A DNA stretch of 64,000 nucleotides, from assembly GCA_964564415.1 (NCBI GenBank), contig CAZMAV010000002.1, forward strand, positions 62,001 to 126,000. The letters are read 5' to 3'. Below are positions 35,202 to 44,625 of this stretch, piece after piece. How positions within the stretch are numbered: the first letter of the stretch is position 1; each line of letters begins with the position of its first letter. Below the pieces are notes generated by a model. It had not been told where the DNA came from. It saw nothing but the letters and a program-made list of their open reading frames with translations, and ran no database searches. The position numbers were made by a program, and so were the translations under genes. This stretch comes from JALEFZ01 sp964564415. Lineage in GTDB: Bacteria; Bacteroidota; Bacteroidia; J057.

Positions 35202-35933
35202 ATGCTTCAAAGACCATTTTCTGTCATTTTCCTTGCTATTGTCTTGGCTTTGTCGGCTTGTACCCCTGAGGAATTCCAAAAGCCAGTCGCTCAAAAGCGA
35301 TTTTCTTATCGTTTTTCCAACCTTAATGCACGGGTAGATCCTATTGATGTAAGGCTGAGCACTGCAGACGATGTAGATTGGTTGGGTTTTGATATTACCT
35401 TTGAAGGAAAAGAACCCCGTGAAGGTTACGGTTCTGTCCTGGTAACAGTGGATAGTAGTCAAAGGGACAGTTCTGATGTATTATTTTTTGATATTTTGGA
35501 TAATAGGTCCAAAGAACCGATTACCCAAGGTCTGGAATTCAACTCTGAAGTCTCTGATGTAACGGATTTTCCGGCTTCGTTATTTTTGGTTGATAGCTTT
35601 GGCAAACCCGTACTTGTGAGAACACTGGACGATTTCGACGATCCGCAGGATGGGACAGCAGGGATTCGATTCGTGAATATGAACTATCTTTTTGTCTCTG
35701 TCTCTCTTGAAGTCAAAAATGACACAACTGTCATTGATCGAAAAAACTTTTTGAATTCCTCTGGTTTTGAATATGTAGGGGCGGGTAACAGGACCATTTA
35801 CCTGAGAAATGACTTGACTCAGACCCTCATTGACTCAATTCCTAACCTTACCATGAAGGCGGGAAGGGTCTACAGTGTCTACTTTACCCAAAAAATGGGA
35901 AATCCAGTGATAGGATATGAGAAACTTCGATAA
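35202..35933 (+). CDS. DUF4397-like lipoprotein
   Basis: 243 aa from the ATG at 35202-35204; the frame is open from 35115 but that would include the terminator hairpin. The start gives a lipobox, LALSAC, within the first 20 residues. The mature protein is beta-rich with 'RFVNMNYLFVSVSLEVKNDTTVID' and 'YVGAGNRTIYLRNDL', the pattern of DUF4397 repeats seen in surface proteins of Bacteroidota; a second copy may be in the N-terminal part ('FSNLNARVDPIDVRLS'). Function unknown. It overlaps the next gene by 17 bp, so 35202-37206 is probably one operon. Confidence 0.75.
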   Translation: MLQRPFSVIFLAIVLALSACTPEEFQKPVAQKRFSYRFSNLNARVDPIDVRLSTADDVDWLGFDITFEGKEPREGYGSVLVTVDSSQRDSSDVLFFDILDNRSKEPITQGLEFNSEVSDVTDFPASLFLVDSFGKPVLVRTLDDFDDPQDGTAGIRFVNMNYLFVSVSLEVKNDTTVIDRKNFLNSSGFEYVGAGNRTIYLRNDLTQTLIDSIPNLTMKAGRVYSVYFTQKMGNPVIGYEKLR

Positions 35934-36603
35934 TGGCATAGAAAAAAATCTCAGGGGCTTGTTTCTTTTCGGCCTTCTGATCCTTTTTATAGCACCGGTT
36001 CAGGCTCAGAAATTGAGCGCCGGCAGGGTTATGGTTGGAGGAAGTTTTTTGGACCTAAGTGGGGTAGATGGACCCCTGACCCAAAAGGGTCACAATGCTG
36101 TCGGTAACAATTTCCTTACCCTCGGCGTGGGTTTCGAGCAATTTTTCAATAGGATCTCCATGGGCTTTGACTCCTACAACTTCATGATTCGGGGAGATTA
36201 CAATTACCAGGACTTTTTTCGTCCCTCCATCAATTACCATTACCTCCTTTTCAAGTCTGGGATCATAGTATTCAAGCAAGAGGATAGAATGATCGTCTAT
36301 CCCAGTGCGGGAATAGGGGGAGGAAGAGTGGGCATACGTCTGGTAGACCTTGACGACGCAGAGATTAAGCGGTCTTCTTCCTTTGGAGGAATGATGGAAG
36401 TAGCTCTAAATGCCCGCTGGTACAAACTGCTTGAAGGAGAGACCCTTTATCACATGGAGACAGGCATATCCATAGGCTACATGCAGCGAGTGGGAGCAGA
36501 TTGGATCTTGAGAGGAATTACTGATGATTCTACGGGCCTGACCGCAAATCCCGACGGATTTTTCTTTAGACTGACCCTGGGTATTGGACATTGGAGCGAA
36601 TAA
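35917..36603 (+). CDS. outer membrane protein of unknown function
   Basis: 228 aa beginning inside the end of the DUF4397-like gene. A signal peptide is likely at residues 12-30 (GLFLFGLLILFIAPVQAQ). The mature part has alternating aromatic strands ('LGVGFEQFFNRISMGFDSYN', 'YNYQDFFRPSINYHYLLFKSGI', 'LTLGIGHW') and ends in a strand with a final aromatic region, consistent with a small beta-barrel. Not a recognised family. The downstream sugar transferase starts 13 bp after its stop. Confidence 0.75.
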   Translation: MRNFDNGIEKNLRGLFLFGLLILFIAPVQAQKLSAGRVMVGGSFLDLSGVDGPLTQKGHNAVGNNFLTLGVGFEQFFNRISMGFDSYNFMIRGDYNYQDFFRPSINYHYLLFKSGIIVFKQEDRMIVYPSAGIGGGRVGIRLVDLDDAEIKRSSSFGGMMEVALNARWYKLLEGETLYHMETGISIGYMQRVGADWILRGITDDSTGLTANPDGFFFRLTLGIGHWSE

Positions 36604-36615
36604 ACACCTTCAGCT

Positions 36616-37206
36616 TTGCTTTATAAGATCAGAGACTTCTTACTTGCCTTAATTATTCTCATCTTGAGTAGTCCTCTGTTTTTGCTCATTGTTATCGGTC
36701 TTTTTATTTCCCAAAAGCGGGTTTTTTACCTACAGCAAAGGCCTGGATTCAGGGAAAAGCCCTTTTCACTCATTAAGTTTTCTACCCTCTACGATGCTCC
36801 GGAAGGAGTTGACGAAGCCTATCGGCAGCAGGACCGCCTTACGCCGCTTGGAAAAATCCTCAGAAAGTATTCCCTTGACGAACTTCCGCAGGTGTTCAAT
36901 GTGCTCAAAGGTGAGATGAGCCTCGTAGGTCCCCGTCCCCTCCTCATGGAATACCTTCCCCTGTATACAAAAGAAGAACAACTGAGGCACAGCGTCATGC
37001 CCGGGATCACAGGATGGGCACAGATTCACGGAAGAAATAGCATTCCCTTCAAAAAGAGATTTGAGTACGACCTTTGGTATGTGAAAAATAAATCTTTTAT
37101 CCTGGATCTTAGAATCATAGGAATGACGTTGAAAAAGGTCTTCTTAAGGGAAGGAGTTTTTGCCAATGAATGGACCACCTCCCCTCGTTTTGATGGAAAT
37201 AATTGA
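36616..37206 (+). CDS. undecaprenyl-phosphate sugar phosphotransferase (short form)
   Basis: 196 aa from a TTG at 36616 (no in-frame ATG nearby). One N-terminal hydrophobic segment (residues 8-30) is followed by the bacterial sugar transferase domain (PF02397-type): 'QKRVFYLQQRPGF', 'FSLIKFSTL', 'LTPLGKILRKYSLDELPQVFNVLKGEMSLVGPRPLL', 'RHSVMPGITGWAQIHGRN', 'FEYDLWYVKNKSFILDL'. This is the compact PglC-like monotopic form lacking the four-helix domain of WbaP/WcaJ. It transfers a sugar-1-phosphate onto undecaprenyl phosphate to start a glycan. No other glycosyltransferase or flippase genes are next to it, which is unusual. Confidence 0.9.
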   Translation: MLYKIRDFLLALIILILSSPLFLLIVIGLFISQKRVFYLQQRPGFREKPFSLIKFSTLYDAPEGVDEAYRQQDRLTPLGKILRKYSLDELPQVFNVLKGEMSLVGPRPLLMEYLPLYTKEEQLRHSVMPGITGWAQIHGRNSIPFKKRFEYDLWYVKNKSFILDLRIIGMTLKKVFLREGVFANEWTTSPRFDGNN

Positions 37207-37271
37207 GACCTGAAGCTCTTCCTGAAGTCAAAACCATCTGAGTCTTCTATCATCGGATCATCCCAATCATC

Positions 37272-39248
37272 ATGAATCGTCTGATCATCTTATTTCCCCT
37301 CCTACTTGCTATGGGAATTCATGCTCAGCCAAAGCCTCACAGCAGCCTGGGATATGTCCACACCCCCAAAGGCCATCTACATATGTTGGTCATTTTTATT
37401 CGATATACCAATGCAGACCTCATGCCCGGGCAGCCGGCCTGGCCCAATTCTTCAGAAAAGGGAGAATTGCCTCGATTCGCAAAAGGCGAAAACAATGAAC
37501 TTTTTGCTCCTGACACTTCCTGGTTTGAGCGTTCGGACATGAAGCACAACCTCAGCGAATATTACTTCTGGAATTCGGGCGCTAGCTTCAAAGTCACCGC
37601 GGATATCTATCCCATACAGGTTCCAGTGCGCTATCGAAATCCCCGGAGAGGCAATTATTACGGCAATTATGTGCAGATGAATCAGGAGGCCATCGACTGG
37701 ATCGCCGAAAATGATACCGACTTTGACTGGTCCAAATACGACAACCGAGAGAATCTTCCCCGATACAAATCAGATAATTCGAGGTCGGAGCCCGACGGAA
37801 TCCTGGATTATGTCATCATCAACCACCGCGCTCCGGGTTCTAATGGGTTCGGAAATACAGGTAACCTGAATATCCCAGGGACAGATTTTAGGATAAATGC
37901 CGGACATACAGCTGCCACTTGTTATGCAGATGCCAAGCACAACTGGATGTACAACACCCACGAATTTGCCCACAACCTCTTCCAATGTCCCCATCTTATG
38001 GGTGCCAATACCTCAGATGGCAACAGGTACTACGTCCAGAAAGGATGGGGAATGATGGCCGCCTGGCATGCTCCTTTTTACACCGTCAATGCATGGGAAG
38101 CATGGTGGCTGGGATGGATGGAGGCTCAGGAAGTGAAGAAGTCGGGCCGCTACCAATTGGGAGATTTTTTGACCGACCGGGACGTGATTCGCATTCCTAT
38201 TCCCGATTCAAAGGACTATTTATGGATAGAAAATCACCAAAAGAGACACTATTGGGATCATAAATTATTCTATAGCGATACGACAAAGGACGAGCCACAG
38301 GTATCCAAAGGAATTTATATGTACGTCGTGTCAGGAAGACTCAATGATAGAAATAATCCCAGTCTCAGTCCTTTCAACCAAGCCTGTGTCAACGCCATCA
38401 AGATGATGAATGCAGAAGGTAATTTCGATTATACCTATACTTCTCAAAAGGCGGAATATTGGCAGGCTTTCGAGAAGGGGAGGCCCAATCCATTTTCAGG
38501 ACAAAACGACTTTCAGTTTATCAAGGTAGATTTGGACAGCAATGGCCAAATTTGTGTTCCCTTTATGCACGGGAATAATGATGGAAAATCCTGCGATCAG
38601 ATCGACATATGGGCAGAAATGGAGGGAGGCAAGCCCAAACTTACCTATGGAAATACAGGAAATGAAAATGATGCCCTTGATGTAGGGGATGAGGTAGGAC
38701 TGTCAGGAGTGTTTCCGGTCAGCAATTATCCTATTTATCGCAAAAAGGCCGATAGCCTGGATGATTACATCATCGCCGGGATTACCATTAGCATAATGGA
38801 CAAAAATGAGGATGGAAGTTATGAACTGGACATTAATCTGAATGACTGGAAGCTGAGGAAGGATCAGCGTTGGTGTGGGACCTTGAAGATGCAAAAAGCC
38901 CTTAATAGCGCTCAAGTTGAATTTTTAGAAATAATGCCTAAGACGGAGCTGAGACTGGAAAAAAGTGGAACCCCCAACCGGCAAAAGCCCCATCCCGAGA
39001 CAAATACCTACATCAGTCCTACTCGCCTGCTCATTCCCCCGGGACGAGGGATATACCTTCGGAAAAACTCAGTTTTGTACCTGGATAAAACCAGCAGCAT
39101 CATTTTTCAAGGTAATAGCCAATTGGTCATAGAAAAAGGAGCCAAGGTCATTCTGGAGGGTAAATTAATTTTTCTGGAGGATGCCCAACTCATTCAGAAG
39201 AGAAAACGAGATTTGAAACTCAGGAAGGGAGAAATTATTTTTCTCTGA
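37272..39248 (+). CDS. M6-like secreted metalloprotease
   Basis: 658 aa with a signal peptide (1-18, MNRLIILFPLLLAMGIHAQ). The zinc motif HEFAH (H230-H234) is preceded by 'HNWMYNTHEF' and followed by GWGMMAAWH, a Met-turn-like element, matching peptidase M6/immune-inhibitor-A-like proteins. In metzincins a third ligand lies 10 residues after the first His; here the next His is 11 residues on (HEFAHNLFQCPH). The N-terminal region has 'HMLVIFIRYTNADLMPGQ', as in these peptidases. The last ~80 residues form short repeats of strands ('SIIFQGNSQLVIEKGAKVILEG') like a beta-helix or a surface-anchoring domain. Predicted secreted endopeptidase. Confidence 0.82.
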   Translation: MNRLIILFPLLLAMGIHAQPKPHSSLGYVHTPKGHLHMLVIFIRYTNADLMPGQPAWPNSSEKGELPRFAKGENNELFAPDTSWFERSDMKHNLSEYYFWNSGASFKVTADIYPIQVPVRYRNPRRGNYYGNYVQMNQEAIDWIAENDTDFDWSKYDNRENLPRYKSDNSRSEPDGILDYVIINHRAPGSNGFGNTGNLNIPGTDFRINAGHTAATCYADAKHNWMYNTHEFAHNLFQCPHLMGANTSDGNRYYVQKGWGMMAAWHAPFYTVNAWEAWWLGWMEAQEVKKSGRYQLGDFLTDRDVIRIPIPDSKDYLWIENHQKRHYWDHKLFYSDTTKDEPQVSKGIYMYVVSGRLNDRNNPSLSPFNQACVNAIKMMNAEGNFDYTYTSQKAEYWQAFEKGRPNPFSGQNDFQFIKVDLDSNGQICVPFMHGNNDGKSCDQIDIWAEMEGGKPKLTYGNTGNENDALDVGDEVGLSGVFPVSNYPIYRKKADSLDDYIIAGITISIMDKNEDGSYELDINLNDWKLRKDQRWCGTLKMQKALNSAQVEFLEIMPKTELRLEKSGTPNRQKPHPETNTYISPTRLLIPPGRGIYLRKNSVLYLDKTSSIIFQGNSQLVIEKGAKVILEGKLIFLEDAQLIQKRKRDLKLRKGEIIFL

Positions 39249-39346
39249 TATACATCCGAGAGCTTAGTACTTATCATCTGTGCAAAATGTGATAAATGCT
39301 CTTCGTGAAACATTGAGCAGACATTACGGGGGATATTTCAAGAAAT

Positions 39347-41821
39347 ATGAATACATTCATGTTAATGAATATCGAAGCTGAAAAGATGTGGATGTATAAA
39401 TGGTTCTTTTTGTTGTTGGGACTTTTTTTTGCCTCAGTAAGCCCAGGACAGGAGGCCCTCTATGTCAAGGATTTAATAGATCTCAACCCTGTGGACTCTG
39501 CCAGGGTAGTATATTTCATTGAAAATCAAGAAGATTCCAGGCTCATTGGATTTACCGATAAGCAGGGAAAAGTCATCTTGGGCGACTCTTTGCCCAGAGA
39601 TAGGAAAAATTTTTATTTTGAAATAACCCATCCTTCCTACCATCCCCTTCAAATTTCCTACAAAAAGGCTCGGGATCGTTCATTTGGTTTATTTTTGGAA
39701 AGTACTTCCTTCGAATTGAGCGATGTGGTATTTACGGCAAGTAAGTTTCAGACAAAAAAGAGTGAGGTAGCCCAGCAAGTCTCGGTTTTGACCCAAAAAG
39801 AAATCCAGCTTGCGAATCCTCAGACTTCTGCGGACCTCCTCACTTTCACGGGCAATGTGTTTGTCCAAAAAAGTCAGATGGGGGGAGGAAGCCCCAATTT
39901 AAGGGGATTTGAGGCCAACAAGGTTCTTTTGGTGGTAGATGGTGTAAGGCTCAACAATGCCATTTACAGGTCGGGTCATCTGCAAAATGTTCTCACCATT
40001 GACCCTTCGATAGTAGCCAGGGCAGAAGTGCTTTTTGGACCTGCCTCGGTAATATATGGTTCGGATGCCCTGGGAGGAGTCATGCATTTTTATACCCTGA
40101 GGCCTGAGGTATCTACCACGGGAAAGGTGGAGACCCAGACCCATATTTCTTCGAGGTATTCTTCTGCCAACCGTGAAAAAAGAATCCATGGACATATCCA
40201 TATAGGGGGAGAAAAATGGGCTTCTCTGACCAGCCTTTCGCTGATGGATTTTGGAGATCTGAGGGTCGGAATACGAAGGGGAGAATCCTTTGAAGGCCTA
40301 GGAATTCGGGATTCCTTTGTGGTCAGAAAAGGGGAAGAAGACAAGATCATAGCAAATGATGACCCTAATCGGCAGGTAGCCACCGGTTACCGTCAACTCG
40401 ATTTCCTACAAAAAATCCTCTACCTCCCCAGTCCCTATCAATCACATACTTTAAATTTCCAGCTTTCCTCCTCGACCGATATTCCCCGCTACGATCGCCT
40501 TACCCAGGAGAGAGATGGACGACTGCGATTTGCAGAGTGGTACTACGGCCCTCAGGAAAGGCTACTTACGGCTTATCACTTTCATCATACCCGGCCAAGC
40601 CTTTTATGGGAGGAGGTGAAGGTGACGACGGCCTTTCAAAAAATCCAGGAGAGCAGGAATAGCCGCAGCCTGAATGCCGATTGGCTCAATCTTCGGGTCG
40701 AAGATCTATACATTGGAAGCCTTAATCTGGATGTGTTTAAAAATCTTGGTCAAGGCAGCCAACTGTCCTACGGACTGGAGATTGTATCCAATCGGGTGTT
40801 GTCGGAGGCGAGAAGTGAGAACATTATCAATGAGGAAATCAGGCCCCTCGATACCCGCTATCCTGATGGTGGAAGTTGGATGAATACCTATGCGGCCTAT
40901 GCGACCTTTCGCCAACGGTGGAATGATCACCTCTTAATGCGTGCAGGACTGCGGTGGACCCTGGTAGATCTGACAGCTGATTTTGAGGATAATAGCTTTT
41001 ATTCCTTTCCTTTTTCCACTTTGAATCAGCGCAATCAGGCCCCCAGTGGAAGCCTTGAATTTATCTATCAATCTGGAAGTTTTTGGGAAGTTGGTTGGAC
41101 AGCAGGAACAGGTTTTCGTGCCCCCAACCTGGATGATGTGGCTAAGGTCTTCGACTCCCAGCCCGGTAATGTGGTTTTTCCCAATCCCGATATTGATCCG
41201 GAGTACACCTACAACAGCGATTTTTCTTTGCGGTTGAAAATTCGGGACAAGGTATTTGTAGAATGGACAGCATTTGGAAGCTATTATGACCAGGCCATCG
41301 TGGTTAGGGATGCCGGGGTTGATTCTGTGATATATGAGGGGATGTTGAGCAATGTACAGACCAATGTAAATGCCAAAGAGGCCTTTTTGATGGGCAGTAG
41401 CCTGGGAATGAAGGTAGATTTGGAGCCTTTTCACTTCTTTTCTTCTTTCAACTGGACATTTGGGGATGTAATACAGACCGGAGAACCCAATGTCCCTCTC
41501 AGCCATATTCCACCTCTTTTTGGCAGAAGCCACCTGGAGTATAAGCGAGACAAATTTTACCTCCGCTTTGAGGCAGTGTATCAGGGATGGAAACGGCTGA
41601 ATCGTTTTAGTCCCAGGGATTTTAACAACATCGATGCGGCTACTCCAGAAGGTTGGCCTTCCTGGATCATTTTCAATTTTCGCTCAAATTATAAGCTGAG
41701 TAAGCACCTGGAGGTAGACTTGGGGGTAGAAAATATATTGGACCAGCATTACAGGCCTTTTTCTTCTAGAATATCCGCAGCAGGAAGAAATATCTACACG
41801 GCCTTTCGACTAAATTTTTAG
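39347..41821 (+). CDS. TonB-dependent outer membrane receptor
   Basis: About 824 aa. The exact start is uncertain: Met codons at 39347, 39359, 39365, 39386 and 39392 all precede the signal peptide (about 'KWFFLLLGLFFASVSPGQ'). The first ~90 mature residues look like a carboxypeptidase-regulatory-like domain. The plug has 'LLTFTGNVFVQKSQMGGGSPNLRG' style motifs and 'VLLVVDGVRLNNA', followed by a 22-strand-sized barrel region. The plug wording (NxxRGFEANK, IYRSGHLQNV) resembles heme/hemoglobin-type receptors, but no substrate can be assigned. Energised by TonB-ExbBD, which is not in this window. It ends in a typical final strand with terminal Phe (FRLNF). Confidence 0.88.
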   Translation: MNTFMLMNIEAEKMWMYKWFFLLLGLFFASVSPGQEALYVKDLIDLNPVDSARVVYFIENQEDSRLIGFTDKQGKVILGDSLPRDRKNFYFEITHPSYHPLQISYKKARDRSFGLFLESTSFELSDVVFTASKFQTKKSEVAQQVSVLTQKEIQLANPQTSADLLTFTGNVFVQKSQMGGGSPNLRGFEANKVLLVVDGVRLNNAIYRSGHLQNVLTIDPSIVARAEVLFGPASVIYGSDALGGVMHFYTLRPEVSTTGKVETQTHISSRYSSANREKRIHGHIHIGGEKWASLTSLSLMDFGDLRVGIRRGESFEGLGIRDSFVVRKGEEDKIIANDDPNRQVATGYRQLDFLQKILYLPSPYQSHTLNFQLSSSTDIPRYDRLTQERDGRLRFAEWYYGPQERLLTAYHFHHTRPSLLWEEVKVTTAFQKIQESRNSRSLNADWLNLRVEDLYIGSLNLDVFKNLGQGSQLSYGLEIVSNRVLSEARSENIINEEIRPLDTRYPDGGSWMNTYAAYATFRQRWNDHLLMRAGLRWTLVDLTADFEDNSFYSFPFSTLNQRNQAPSGSLEFIYQSGSFWEVGWTAGTGFRAPNLDDVAKVFDSQPGNVVFPNPDIDPEYTYNSDFSLRLKIRDKVFVEWTAFGSYYDQAIVVRDAGVDSVIYEGMLSNVQTNVNAKEAFLMGSSLGMKVDLEPFHFFSSFNWTFGDVIQTGEPNVPLSHIPPLFGRSHLEYKRDKFYLRFEAVYQGWKRLNRFSPRDFNNIDAATPEGWPSWIIFNFRSNYKLSKHLEVDLGVENILDQHYRPFSSRISAAGRNIYTAFRLNF

Positions 41822-41890
41822 TACCACTTGGCTCCTCCGGCTTTTCTCTCATACGGACTTTTACTAGCTTGTCCTGAAAATGATTCCCTC

Positions 41891-42835
41891 ATGCGAAATG
41901 TGTTTGTTTGGTTTGGAGCCATGCTATTTTTGCTCTCCTGCCAAAATCAACAAGCTTCCAACAGCTCCGGGTCTTCTCCTTTGAAACAGAAAGAAAGTAT
42001 TGACATACAGGGACATCGGGGAGCCAGGGGGCACTATCCCGAAAATAGCCTCGGTGGATTTATCCTGGCCCTCAACATGGGCGTCAGTACCTTGGAAATG
42101 GATGCTGTCATTACCAAAGACAAACGGGTTGTATTATCCCACGAGCCCTGGCTCTCGGCAGGAATCTGTGCAGACAAGGAAGGTAGACCCATTGAAGAAA
42201 AAGAAGCTCAAAGCTTCAATATTTATGAAATGACCTATGATGAACTGAGCCAATATACCTGCGGAGGTCGTGGGCATCCTCGTTTTCCTGATCAGACCCA
42301 CAGTGCCGAAACAAAGCCCCTGCTTTCGGAGGTTATTGATTCGGTAGAATCCTATGTCAAAATCAAGGGAATGGCAGCACCGGCGTACAACATTGAAACC
42401 AAGTCTCGTCCGGAGGGTGATGGAGTTTTTCATCCTGCTCCTGAAGAGTTTGTACGAAGTTTGATAGATGTCATTCAGTCCAAAAATGTCCAGGAAAGAA
42501 GCACCATTCAATCTTTTGACATTCGGACCTTGCAGGAAATAGCCGAGCTTAGGAACAAAAAAGAAATCGATGCCAGGCTTAGTTTGGCATTATTGGTAGG
42601 ACAGGAAGATGAGGTGGGACAAAAGTTGGAGAGGCTCGGTTTTATTCCCGAAATCTACAGTCCAAATTATGCGCTTATAGATTCCTCTAGGCTAAAGGAG
42701 TGGAAAGAGAAGGGGATGAAGGTCATCCCCTGGACGGTAAATGAAAAAGAAGATATGATAAAACTGCTCGACATGGGGGTGGATGGAATCATATCTGACT
42801 ATCCCGACAGGGTGGTTCAGGTCTTGGAAAAATAG
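41891..42835 (+). CDS. glycerophosphodiester phosphodiesterase lipoprotein
   Basis: 314 aa from the ATG at 41891; the frame runs from 41828 but this Met gives the type II signal peptide with the lipobox FLLSC. The GDPD active-site pattern is present: GHRGARGHYPENS (catalytic His and Arg), 'LEMDAVITKDKRVVLSHEPWL', and late 'SFDIRTLQEI' and 'VIPWTVNEKEDM' motifs. It hydrolyses glycerophosphodiesters to glycerol-3-phosphate and an alcohol, acting outside the inner membrane as a lipoprotein. It lies 69 bp after the TonB receptor gene and could be co-transcribed with it, perhaps for scavenging phosphorus. Confidence 0.9.
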   Translation: MRNVFVWFGAMLFLLSCQNQQASNSSGSSPLKQKESIDIQGHRGARGHYPENSLGGFILALNMGVSTLEMDAVITKDKRVVLSHEPWLSAGICADKEGRPIEEKEAQSFNIYEMTYDELSQYTCGGRGHPRFPDQTHSAETKPLLSEVIDSVESYVKIKGMAAPAYNIETKSRPEGDGVFHPAPEEFVRSLIDVIQSKNVQERSTIQSFDIRTLQEIAELRNKKEIDARLSLALLVGQEDEVGQKLERLGFIPEIYSPNYALIDSSRLKEWKEKGMKVIPWTVNEKEDMIKLLDMGVDGIISDYPDRVVQVLEK

Positions 42836-42879
42836 GAAATCAGCGGGGGAAGAGCCCGAAAATACTTCGTTATAACTGT

Positions 42880-44625
42880 ATGAGAACCAGTCCTCCCCTA
42901 TATGGTAGATTTGCCCTTCCTTCGGTGGAAGAATATATCGGCCGTCTAAAACTCATTGCTGAGACTTTTCTGGCTCCCGCAAATTTTACCTCCTACCTGA
43001 TCACCTACGGTCAGGGAAGTTTTTATGGACTCGACTACGAAGAACTCAAAGAACGTGCGGAAGGCTTTAAAGGGCTGACAAGGACCATTTCTTCCTCCTG
43101 TTCGGACAGCGAAAATCGCAGCGTCAATATCAATATTCGCTTCAGCAAAAACTCCGAAATTGGTGAGGGACAGTTTGTCATTGTGGCAAAGTATGAGTTT
43201 GAGCGAAACCAGATCAGGGATATGCTCCACGGGACCTGGGAAAAGCCTACGGAGGAAGAGATTCAAGTTTTCGAAGAAGAAAAAATTCGCATCAAGGAAG
43301 AAGAAGAGGCCGCTTCCAATGACGAGGTTTCCGATACAGAAATACAGCCTACAGGCCCGGAGGATTATGAAATCGAAGAGGAAGAAATCATTACCCTCAC
43401 CGACTCATTCCACTTTGACGATCAGCTTCCTTTCGAATCACTCTACCATATTCTCCAGACCCTGAGTGTAGAGCATCTGGATGGCAACGTCTTCTCGATC
43501 CGGATGATCACCACCGATGGTGAATTGTATTACAACATAGGTTATACTGGACTTCGAAAGATATTTGAAAAGCGTAGGAAGCTTCTCCTTAAGATTTTGT
43601 TGGATGGAGTGTCTGACCACGGAGAAAAAATTCAGCTTTCCTTGTCATTCGGCCCTTCCGCTCGCTTCCATAATGCAGAAATTGAAACTTTCTCCTCTCA
43701 GGCTCAGAAAATAAGGAGAAAAATAAGAGAATTTCTCGAGGACATCAGGGGCTTGGTCAGCGACCAAAACAGCATGATCCACGAGATGTTTTACTTCGAT
43801 GAGGATAAATTCGCAGTAGAAAAGGCGGTCGGGGTAATGAAGCAGATTTCAAAAAAGTACCTCGAGAATGAGAGAATTACTGCCTTTTTGTCTACAGCTT
43901 CGGGAGCTACCTTTCCCTCCCTGGACCTGGATCAGTTGGGAGAATTGTTTCACAAGCATCAGCAAGATCAAAATTTTCTCCTCTTTGGAACCAACCAGAG
44001 TATTTCCGGCTATACTTTCAGCTTGATGTTTCAGTTCAGGTCTGAAAGCTACGAGCCTTATGGAAGTCTAAGTATGATGTGGGGAGACGAAAATCTCCAG
44101 CTCTGCGTGAAGGATGAAATCTGGGAAGGACTGAATTTGACCCACTACCAGGGCCCCAAGAAGCGACCCGAAGTTCAGGGAAATAGAAAGGAGGGAGAAA
44201 TACTGGTACAGCCGATCTTTAGATCTCCACCACCAGGCACCCGAAAAGGGGCTGCCTTGGTCCTCATGCCCCTGGAGGCCTATTGGTCTGAAAGTATCTG
44301 GATGCACATACAGGATACCCTTGGAGCCATGGGATTCGAAAGCCGGCGCACCGGAAGCCTGTATGTAGAACGCCGTCTCGAGGGTACATGGGCTTCTATA
44401 AATGAAGCTGAGGTCATCATCGCAGACCTTACCTACAAGCATCCCGATGTGTTTTACAAGGTGGGAATTGCCCATACCCTCGGGAAGCCTTTGCTTCTCA
44501 TCACCCAGCATGGTCGGGACCTTCCTTCGGACTTCAAGACCATGCCCCATATTGTTTATGACAATAATATCTATGGATTGCAGCGATTGGCTGAAAGGAT
44601 TGTGGAATGGATCAAGTTATTGTAA
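42880..44625 (+). CDS. three-repeat protein with deoxyribosyltransferase-like C-domain
   Basis: 581 aa, no signal peptide. Three copies of a ~100-residue domain are visible (residues ~15-116, 183-286, 311-416). Each has a start like 'VEEYIGRLKLIAE', a strand with Gly ('SYLITYGQGSFYGLD'), then a helix and 'SVNINIRFS' strands. An acidic linker (119-175) follows copy one. The C-terminal domain (~455-581) has 'EAEVIIADLTYKHPDVFYKVGIAH' and 'LGKPLLLITQHG', the pattern of nucleoside 2-deoxyribosyltransferase-like domains found in NAD-processing and defence proteins. The usual catalytic Glu of YELG appears as Lys (K527), so it may bind a nucleotide without catalysis. It overlaps the heptaheme gene by 19 bp. 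Confidence 0.85.
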   Translation: MRTSPPLYGRFALPSVEEYIGRLKLIAETFLAPANFTSYLITYGQGSFYGLDYEELKERAEGFKGLTRTISSSCSDSENRSVNINIRFSKNSEIGEGQFVIVAKYEFERNQIRDMLHGTWEKPTEEEIQVFEEEKIRIKEEEEAASNDEVSDTEIQPTGPEDYEIEEEEIITLTDSFHFDDQLPFESLYHILQTLSVEHLDGNVFSIRMITTDGELYYNIGYTGLRKIFEKRRKLLLKILLDGVSDHGEKIQLSLSFGPSARFHNAEIETFSSQAQKIRRKIREFLEDIRGLVSDQNSMIHEMFYFDEDKFAVEKAVGVMKQISKKYLENERITAFLSTASGATFPSLDLDQLGELFHKHQQDQNFLLFGTNQSISGYTFSLMFQFRSESYEPYGSLSMMWGDENLQLCVKDEIWEGLNLTHYQGPKKRPEVQGNRKEGEILVQPIFRSPPPGTRKGAALVLMPLEAYWSESIWMHIQDTLGAMGFESRRTGSLYVERRLEGTWASINEAEVIIADLTYKHPDVFYKVGIAHTLGKPLLLITQHGRDLPSDFKTMPHIVYDNNIYGLQRLAERIVEWIKLL

